Of a DNA stretch of 15,854 nt, positions 10,185 to 15,854 are shown one piece after another (positions within the stretch are counted from its first letter, which is position 1; each line of letters opens with the position of its first letter). Position numbers and translations under genes: made by a program. The DNA is from Euperipatoides rowelli (taxonomy: Eukaryota; Onychophora; Udeonychophora; Euonychophora; Peripatopsidae): NCBI GenBank assembly GCA_003024985.2, contig PXIH01S0001063.1; one strand, written 5' to 3'. Below the pieces are notes generated by a model. It was not told the origin of the DNA. It worked only from the letters and a program-made list of their open reading frames with translations, and searched no databases.

Positions 10185-12095
10185 TTATTTTCTTTTCCTT
10201 TTTTGAGGGTCCCAGAATGATTCTCCATCGCTATCAGAATTATCGAAAACCACACCTCTCTTAGATTTATTTGTAGATTCATCGTCACTGTCTGAAATTA
10301 TAATTGAAGATTTTGCCGTTCTGGGAGACCTTTTATTACTATTATTAGATAGAAAAGAGCTGGTAATGCTTGTCTGATGTGATCTATTAGATTGACTTAC
10401 TCGAGCTGCTCTAGGTCGCCTAGCAGTTGTGCCTCTGCTGCCACGTCCCCGTCCCCTTGTTGGCTTAGGTGCAATTGAAATATCATCATCATCTATATCC
10501 GAGTTTTCAAAATTGTTGTTAGTAGGTGCAGGTGTTCTTTGATGAATGCGTTGTAAAACTTGTCGATCTTCATTTTCCTCTTCCTCTGGCTTTTGTTTCC
10601 GTTCATCTTGAAAAGATGCAAGTTCTTGATCTATTGTCTCATCCGAAATAGACCGGCTGAATAAATGATTTTGTGTTTTAACAATTTGATAATTGATCAT
10701 TTCTGAAATAGCATCTTTTTCTTCTTTATCAACAAATTCTTGCACCGCTTTACTTAGGCTTTTTTCAGGGAGAACAGACAACTGAAGATTTGTGGAATCG
10801 TCTAAGATCAGCTTCACTAAATCCTCAACTTGGGCATATTCTACATTTTCATGATCAGTAAGAATAAATTCATCACCACTGGTTTTATTCCTTTTACCTA
10901 CAATCCTTTTACGGTGAAAAAGCACAAGATCTTTGGGATTTGCTACTTTGTCAACAAATTTCTGACTAAATCGATGTTTGCTAAAAATGTCATAATTGTC
11001 ACTATATTCTATTCGCAAACGAATTAATGGTTTTTCTGGTTGATGTCTATTATTTGTATGCTCTGTTTTTGCTTGATTTAACAATACTTCAACCTTCTCG
11101 GTACAAAATGCCTCTGCAGCCTTGATATCTCCAGGAATTAATTCGGTTTCATCTAAATTGATGTCCTCAAAATAAAATTGTCTCACAGTCTCCAAAGGAA
11201 TTGCTTCCATCTTAAAATCTCGTTTATTAATATATAATAAACCAACAGCTTTTTTACCTGCTTCAGCAGCACATAGAGAAGTAGCAATACTACTGCCTGG
11301 CTGACTAACAAAGAAGTTCTGAATGCTATTCCATTCAGGTTCAATTTTACACTGATGTTCATGGCCCCAAATGACTAAATCTAAAAAATCATCCAAAAAC
11401 TGCTCAGGAATGTAATTGGTACTAGAATGCTTAACTCTGTTTTGATGTATAACAAACAAATTGAACCAATCGTTTGTATCTTCCTTTGGACGTAACATAC
11501 TAACACATTTACTAACAAACAATCTATGAAGGCGTTCATCTCTTATAGAACCTAATCCATATAGGGCAAGTTTAGTTTCACCTTTTTGCAAAAGAAGAGG
11601 AGAAATTTGAATTTTTTCTAAAGATGTCGTTTTACCAAAATAATTCACTAGACCCGAAACAGCAAGTAAATCAATAGCACATAAATTCCCAGTACCAGAT
11701 GGATCATCATGATTGCCGTGAATGGTGAGAACTGGAATTGAAATATTGTAATTTGAATCTTCATAATTAACAGTTGGAAAGCGACTATGGCCAAAGTTAA
11801 CCGACTGATCGCTCAAAAATTCTACTTGAACAGGCTTGTCACCCATACAGTATTTACGTAATAATTCTAAGCAACCATGCAATATTTTCCTTGATGGTTT
11901 ATTTTCATGAAAAAGGTCTCCCCCTAAAAGAATGAAGTCTACATTATGTTTACGTGCAATCTGCAAAATTTCTTCAAATGTTGTTAAAGAATCATTTGCT
12001 CTCTCCGAATCTTTCTCAGCAAATCCAAGATGACAATCTGTTGCTACTAGTATCTTAAAAGTATCTCCATCATCATCACCATTTATTTCCGCCAT
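10185..12095 (-). CDS. MRE11: MRE11 double-strand break repair nuclease, 636 aa, intronless coding region
   Basis: Known: MRE11 is the Mn-dependent 3'-5' exonuclease/endonuclease of the MRE11-RAD50-NBS1 complex, which senses and trims DNA breaks and activates ATM in the nucleus. Seen: the phosphodiesterase motifs are complete: D20 and H22 in ATDCHLGF, D60 in [13 protein letters not shown]128-H129 in GNHDDP, H217 in VIHQNR, and H245 and H247 in WGHEHQCK. These residues fall at the human positions. The capping domain follows (about 290-400, with [11 protein letters not shown] and [14 protein letters not shown]), then [12 protein letters not shown], a Glu-rich linker (504-510), an Arg/Gly patch (547-555) and an acidic tail ([10 protein letters not shown]). 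The length is slightly below the roughly 700 of vertebrates. The ATG has a good context (A at -3, G at +4). The coding region has no intron, stop or frameshift, so the gene looks functional but may be a retrocopy. Confidence 0.97.
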   Translation of the reverse strand: MAEINGDDDGDTFKILVATDCHLGFAEKDSERANDSLTTFEEILQIARKHNVDFILLGGDLFHENKPSRKILHGCLELLRKYCMGDKPVQVEFLSDQSVNFGHSRFPTVNYEDSNYNISIPVLTIHGNHDDPSGTGNLCAIDLLAVSGLVNYFGKTTSLEKIQISPLLLQKGETKLALYGLGSIRDERLHRLFVSKCVSMLRPKEDTNDWFNLFVIHQNRVKHSSTNYIPEQFLDDFLDLVIWGHEHQCKIEPEWNSIQNFFVSQPGSSIATSLCAAEAGKKAVGLLYINKRDFKMEAIPLETVRQFYFEDINLDETELIPGDIKAAEAFCTEKVEVLLNQAKTEHTNNRHQPEKPLIRLRIEYSDNYDIFSKHRFSQKFVDKVANPKDLVLFHRKRIVGKRNKTSGDEFILTDHENVEYAQVEDLVKLILDDSTNLQLSVLPEKSLSKAVQEFVDKEEKDAISEMINYQIVKTQNHLFSRSISDETIDQELASFQDERKQKPEEEENEDRQVLQRIHQRTPAPTNNNFENSDIDDDDISIAPKPTRGRGRGSRGTTARRPRAARVSQSNRSHQTSITSSFLSNNSNKRSPRTAKSSIIISDSDDESTNKSKRGVVFDNSDSDGESFWDPQKRKRK

Positions 12096-12518
12096 TATAA
12101 AAGATTATCCTTAAAAATAAAATAAAAATACAATGAGAAAATCAGAAATAGAATTTATATATTATAGTTTAATAATGTAAATTTATAAGCCTACCTAGAT
12201 ATATATTTGACAAACACATCAAAGTAAATGATAAACTGCTCTAATTTATGTTTTTTTTTTTTTTTACTAAATTTAGGTCTGATATTTACCTGTGTGAAGA
12301 TCAGATATAACCTTTTTGTATTTAGAAATGATGATTACTTCCATAGCCTAATTAGGGAATGATCCAATTTCATTAATATTCAAACGACGAATGCTTAAAA
12401 ATAAAATTTAATAATAGATATCTTCGCTTTTGGAAAATACAGCGTAATTGAGTATTTTTTTAATCTTTCATCTCATGACTTTATATACTGTATATAAGTA
12501 TTTATAAATTTATCTCAA
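12096..12518. other. MRE11 5' flank, AT-rich
   Basis: On the - strand a pyrimidine-rich tract ending TTTTTAAG lies about 13 nt before the MRE11 ATG and could be a 3' splice site of a 5'UTR intron. No clear TATA box or initiator can be told apart in sequence this AT-rich. A T15 run lies at 12251-12265. Confidence 0.35.
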
Positions 12519-12548
12519 GGTTGTAAATTTACATGTAAATTTACAACC
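12519..12548. repeat. Perfect 30-bp palindrome without spacer
   Basis: The half-site GGTTGTAAATTTACA (12519-12533) is followed at once by its exact reverse complement. The symmetry stops sharply at both sides. It could extrude as a cruciform. No other copy is seen in the window. Confidence 0.9.
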
Positions 12549-13203
12549 AAAATCTTACAAATTTAATTAGCTGCATTTTTTAAAATAATAATAATTAATG
12601 GAAGTGGCTGAATCAACAAGTATGGATGCTGAAGTTCATAGATTTATTTAGAATTCCCTATTCTGATCAAATAATGTTAAACTCTACTTTTTTCAATTAG
12701 AAGCACATTTTCAAATTTCTGGGATATTGTACTGTAGGCTATATCAAATGAATTAACAAAATTTATCAGTTTAGATGCATTACTATATCCACAAAGGTGA
12801 TCACCATCCAGAAGTGGTAGTCATAGTTGGAAATAGTAGTTCAAGAGCACCCGATTACTTACATAATCAAAATCAAAGCTGAAAAGAAACAAAATAGCTG
12901 GTATCACAAGTTTTGGCACAGAAATCCAAAAATGTAGAATCTGTTGCTCTTTCCAGAACCTTCCATGACAGAGGCCAGAGTAACAACAGCCATTTATATA
13001 TACGGTACAAGATAAAGCATCTCATCAAAAAAATTTTTACTGATACTGGTTTCGATATAAAGTAGGCCTATTTTACCATTATCAACTACTAAAAAAAAAG
13101 ACCCCTGCTTCATTTTTACTGCTTGCAGGCAATAACACTAAAATAGCTACTTAAGACTACTAAGACTATTTCAAATGACCATTTATTATTGCTAATGTCC
13201 TAA
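12549..13203. other. Non-coding DNA upstream of MRE11
   Basis: No gene is recognised. A - strand frame near 12990 contains a chance EGSGKSN that resembles a P-loop, but the frame is short and the rest is not protein-like. TAGGCCTA occurs at 13063-13070. Confidence 0.6.
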
Positions 13204-13499
13204 CCCTTTCATTGGGCCAGACATTTTGAAAACATTTTGTTGTTGATACTTGGTATCTCCTGTTAAAGTTATAACTGCTCTAAAGACTCCTAAGACATGC
13301 TGACCTTTACTTTTCAACTGGGTCTTGGAATCAATTACTTGTTAATTTTTTAAGTTGATTAAAAAATTATCAATTAGCCTAATTGATTCCAAGACACCGT
13401 TGAAAAGTAAAGGTCAGCATGCCTTAGGAGTCTTTGGAGCAGTTATAACTTTAACAGGAGCTACCAAGTATAACCACTTTTGGGGGCAATAAACAAATG
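13204..13499. mobile_element. Possible piggyBac-like MITE around the long foldback
   Basis: Hypothesis: the foldback at 13246-13471 has weaker inverted similarity outside it, from CCCTTTCATTGGGCC (13204-13218) against the reverse complement of the right flank. The outer edges are CTAA (13200-13203) and TTAA (13500-13503). piggyBac elements use TTAA targets and often begin CCC/CCT. One of the two target copies would have mutated, and the outer repeat is poor, so the class is uncertain. Confidence 0.3.
13246..13471. repeat. Long inverted repeat (foldback), two 92-bp arms about 95% identical
   Basis: The arm 13246-13337 is the reverse complement of 13380-13471 with five mismatches. The arms share ACTCCTAAG/CTTAGGAGT-type blocks and TGACCTTTACTTTTCAAC. 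The 42-nt spacer holds an inner pair TAATTTTTTAA (13343-13353) and TTAAAAAATTA (13359-13369), so nearly the whole segment can fold. A transcript across it would be a long double-stranded hairpin. Confidence 0.92.
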
Positions 13500-13503
13500 T
13501 TAA

Positions 13504-14352
13504 CTCTACCTAACTTTTCATGTATCACTGCAAAGCATAATACATAGGATTTTGTTAACAAAGGTCAACCAGTTTTCCAAAGCAAGCTTCCTGCACAACT
13601 GGAAATGGCAAAGAGGGAATTCTCAATACATGATTGAACAAGGTACAGTGGGCCTATAGTGATTTCAATACCGGGATTCCAGGCATATTTTATCTGTATT
13701 TAAATACAAATAAATAAGCCTGAAATCTGGTATTCATAAGAAAATAGCAGTATTTCGGTATTAATCAAAAAAATTATAGCTAATAAATAGGCTATAATTG
13801 AAGCAGAGTATTTTTTTTTACCGTTCTTCCTGATGAATTCAGACATGGTTTTTTTTTTTTAATGTTGAAGGTAGCCTACATATTTCCAGCCACTATAGTT
13901 GAAAGTGTAATTGCTCATTTGTTTCATTTAAATTTAAACACTCATGATTGAAATCATTCCAACAGTTTCACTACCTATAATGTTATTGTTGTTTCTTTTT
14001 TATCTTACTATAAAATAAATTTTAATGGCCAAATAAGTAGGCCTACTATCATTTTGGCTATTGTTTTTAATACATAGAAGAAAATGTTAGAATATTACTG
14101 CAGTTTTTGATATGTGTTTCTTGACGTTGTAGTTGCCAACTTGCCATTTAATATTGTCCAAAATTCTTAGAAAATTTATTTTAAGAGGTCAACGGATGAC
14201 CTTTTGGTAGTGCTGTAATGAAGTTACCATAGAATTTTCAGATCCGCACATAACTTGGAAAGTATCTTGGAATGTTTATTAATGAATTATTTATTTTCAT
14301 AACTATAAAGCTGGAGCTATGTTAATTGTTTTTTTCATTGTTTCTTAAATGA
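13504..14352. other. Non-coding DNA between the foldback and the gypsy relic
   Basis: No gene is seen. It contains an imperfect inverted repeat at 13667-13734, TAGGCCTA at 14038-14045, and an AGGTCA inverted pair at 14186-14202. Confidence 0.6.
13667..13734. repeat. Imperfect inverted repeat with nested 12-bp palindrome
   Basis: AATACCGGGATTCCAGGC (13667-13684) pairs with GCCTGAAATCTGGTATT (13718-13734) with one gap and few mismatches. The loop contains the palindrome GTATTTAAATAC (13696-13707). It may be a short remnant of a DNA transposon end. Confidence 0.45.
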
Positions 14353-14394
14353 TTAATATTTATCAACTTTTGTTTTATAGAAGTAGATGTTTAG

Positions 14395-15185
14395 GTCAAT
14401 TATGATTACAAGTGCTCGCTCCCAATTTCCTACTGATTTTAACCAAATAGGAAAAGACTCATGTAGTGACTGTAACAGCATTGTTGAATCCTTAATGAAT
14501 TTTATATAATAATTGAAAAGTCCTAAGAACATTTGCAATTCTTCTACATTTTTGGCATTTTGTATATCAGCTATTTTAGCATCAGTAGAGTAGATTCCTT
14601 TTTCATCAACTACATGACCTAAGTATTGTATGCTGGTTTGTGCCACCTCACATTTATCTATGTTCAAATATACACAAAATGCTTGTGGCCTTTTCAATAC
14701 CAATTCAAGGTTATGTTCAATTTTGCTTTTTCCTATTATAAAATTAAATCCTGATATGCCATTACACTCATTAGTCCTCATAACATTATGTCCATCACAC
14801 TCTAGAATACTGCAGAATCATTTGTGATTCCACAAAATAAACATTTGGGTGTAAATAATTCTATGTACAATATGTATTTCTTGTGACCTTTTCTAATTGT
14901 TTTTTTATATGTGTTTTTCATGTCAAATTTAGTAAGAATTTTGCACCATTCATCATCACAAACAATTCCTTCTGGGTGGGAAGGGGATGTTGATCGCCTT
15001 ATTTATGGTGACTAAAATCTTCACACAACCCACAGTAATATCAATTTTTGGAACAATTATTAGTGGTGTGGTCATTTACTGTTTAATCACTTCCAAATGC
15101 AACTATTTATCACAATTTTATTTCTCTACCTGGCTACACTACGAGCTTTGAAAAAATATTGGTTTTGCATTGTGAATTTAATAGC
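14395..15185 (-). pseudogene. Decayed Ty3/gypsy-type retrotransposon, reverse transcriptase region
   Basis: Read from about 15185 downward, the conserved blocks of a gypsy-type reverse transcriptase appear in the right order but in several frames: the FFKAR block, the VPK block, a PLPT block, a KFD block that carries the first catalytic Asp, the catalytic-loop region near 14750, then KCE, YLGHVVD, KI and FLGLFNYYIKFI (in an open frame, 14781-14353). Stops interrupt it at 14802-14804 (TAG) and 14778-14780 (TGA). The frame also shifts near 14740, near 14940 and between about 14990 and 15030, and the catalytic aspartate pair is not intact. The block spacing resembles the mag/K02A2.6-like gypsy branch, which is tentative. 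No LTR, protease, RNase H or integrase is seen. It is a dead fragment. Confidence 0.85.
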
Positions 15186-15200
15186 TAGCTGTCTTGTATA

Positions 15201-15854
15201 TTTTTTTTTTATTTCATAAAAAATAAAAATACAATTGCATAAATTAGATACACTCTAACAAATCTTCTAAAGGCTATTACATTAATTTGACAGTTCTTTT
15301 TACAATCATGGCACTATCAATAATACAGCTCTTTTGCATTTGATAATCCCCTTCTTTAATACTGCCCCTATTCTCCCTTTTCAACAATACACATCAAAAG
15401 CCAGAATCCCAAATTTTATAAACTTCATTGTCACAAAACCATAAATCATTTTGAAAATTCTTTATGAATTCTTTTTCAACTACTGATTTTACTGTAAAGC
15501 CCTGTGTATTGTTAAAACAAAGAGAACATCTGTATTTCCATACAGAAAAAAGAACAATTATACAGTTTTTTTTATATCTTTTTTGGCAAGTAAATAATTT
15601 TACCTGTCCTCAAAAATAACTCAATTTGGTACTTTGACCTCAACAGAACCCAGTACTGCACTATTTCTGTATACACCACTGGACATTCATAAAAGAGGTG
15701 TCTCCATGTCTCTTGATACTTTGAACAAAAAAACACAGAGTGTCTGTTGCATCCTAAGTATTCCAGTTTTCTCCAATCTATCTAATGTAGGCAATATTCC
15801 AAACATATATTTATAAGAAAAAATAGCCAATGTACCTCTTAATTTCAAAGTCTT
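15201..15854 (-). pseudogene. Decayed LINE (non-LTR retrotransposon), 3' end with poly(A)
   Basis: Read from the window edge at 15854 downward, the - strand encodes the C-terminal end of a LINE polyprotein: an LPTLDRLEKTGIL block, then a Cys-x2-Cys with ETWRHLFYECPVV, the zinc-binding region after the reverse transcriptase (zf-RVT-like). The frame shifts in a homopolymer (A7 on the + strand, 15727-15733), and a stop follows at 15572-15574. Further weakly protein-like stretches (15500-15400) and untranslated sequence lead to an AATAAA (- strand 15213-15208) that runs straight into a short A tract ending at 15201. The element is broken, and its 5' part lies outside the window. Confidence 0.75.

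Noticed and set aside
10830-11027. Antisense frame within MRE11
   Set aside because: Shadow of the MRE11 coding sequence.
12900-13000. P-loop-like EGSGKSN on the - strand
   Set aside because: The frame is under 30 codons, lacks the rest of a P-loop NTPase, and stops soon after.

Overview
This is an AT-rich stretch of animal nuclear DNA. Introns, splice sites, AATAAA signals and DNA- and RNA-type transposon relics all say eukaryote. An axonemal dynein gene implies a metazoan that builds, or recently built, motile cilia or sperm flagella. I suspect an invertebrate, but the sequence alone does not fix the phylum. The words TAGGCTA/TAGGCCTA and TACTGTA/TACAGTA recur through the non-coding DNA. 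One N is present at 7637.

Two protein genes lie tail to tail. On the + strand, four exons (86-214, 2909-3385, 4924-5013, 6039-6245, all phase 0) encode the last 300 residues of an axonemal dynein heavy chain, best matched to DNAH3. The gene starts to the left of the window. Its last intron (5014-6038) has the marks of a minor-spliceosome (U12-type) intron. On the - strand, 12095-10185 is one uninterrupted 636-codon MRE11 gene with every metal-binding residue present and no intron in the coding region. The two gene products do not share a pathway: one is a ciliary motor, the other a nuclear DNA-break nuclease.

The rest is mostly repeat-derived. A 638-bp hAT-like non-autonomous element (503-1140) sits in the first dynein intron. 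A second one (7226-7899) lies between the genes. A 92-bp-arm foldback (13246-13471), possibly the core of a piggyBac-like MITE, lies upstream of MRE11. The right end holds a decayed Ty3/gypsy reverse transcriptase (about 15185-14395, - strand), butted against the poly(A) 3' end of a decayed LINE (15854 to about 15201, - strand) that runs off the window. Smaller items are a perfect 30-bp palindrome (12519-12548), a 31-bp hairpin (7059-7124), an A18 tract flanked by a 15-bp duplication (2116-2160), and long T and G runs.

I found no tRNA, rRNA, CRISPR array or gene cluster that would suggest a new multi-gene system. The most notable observations are the U12-type intron, the intronless MRE11 and the layered transposon relics.
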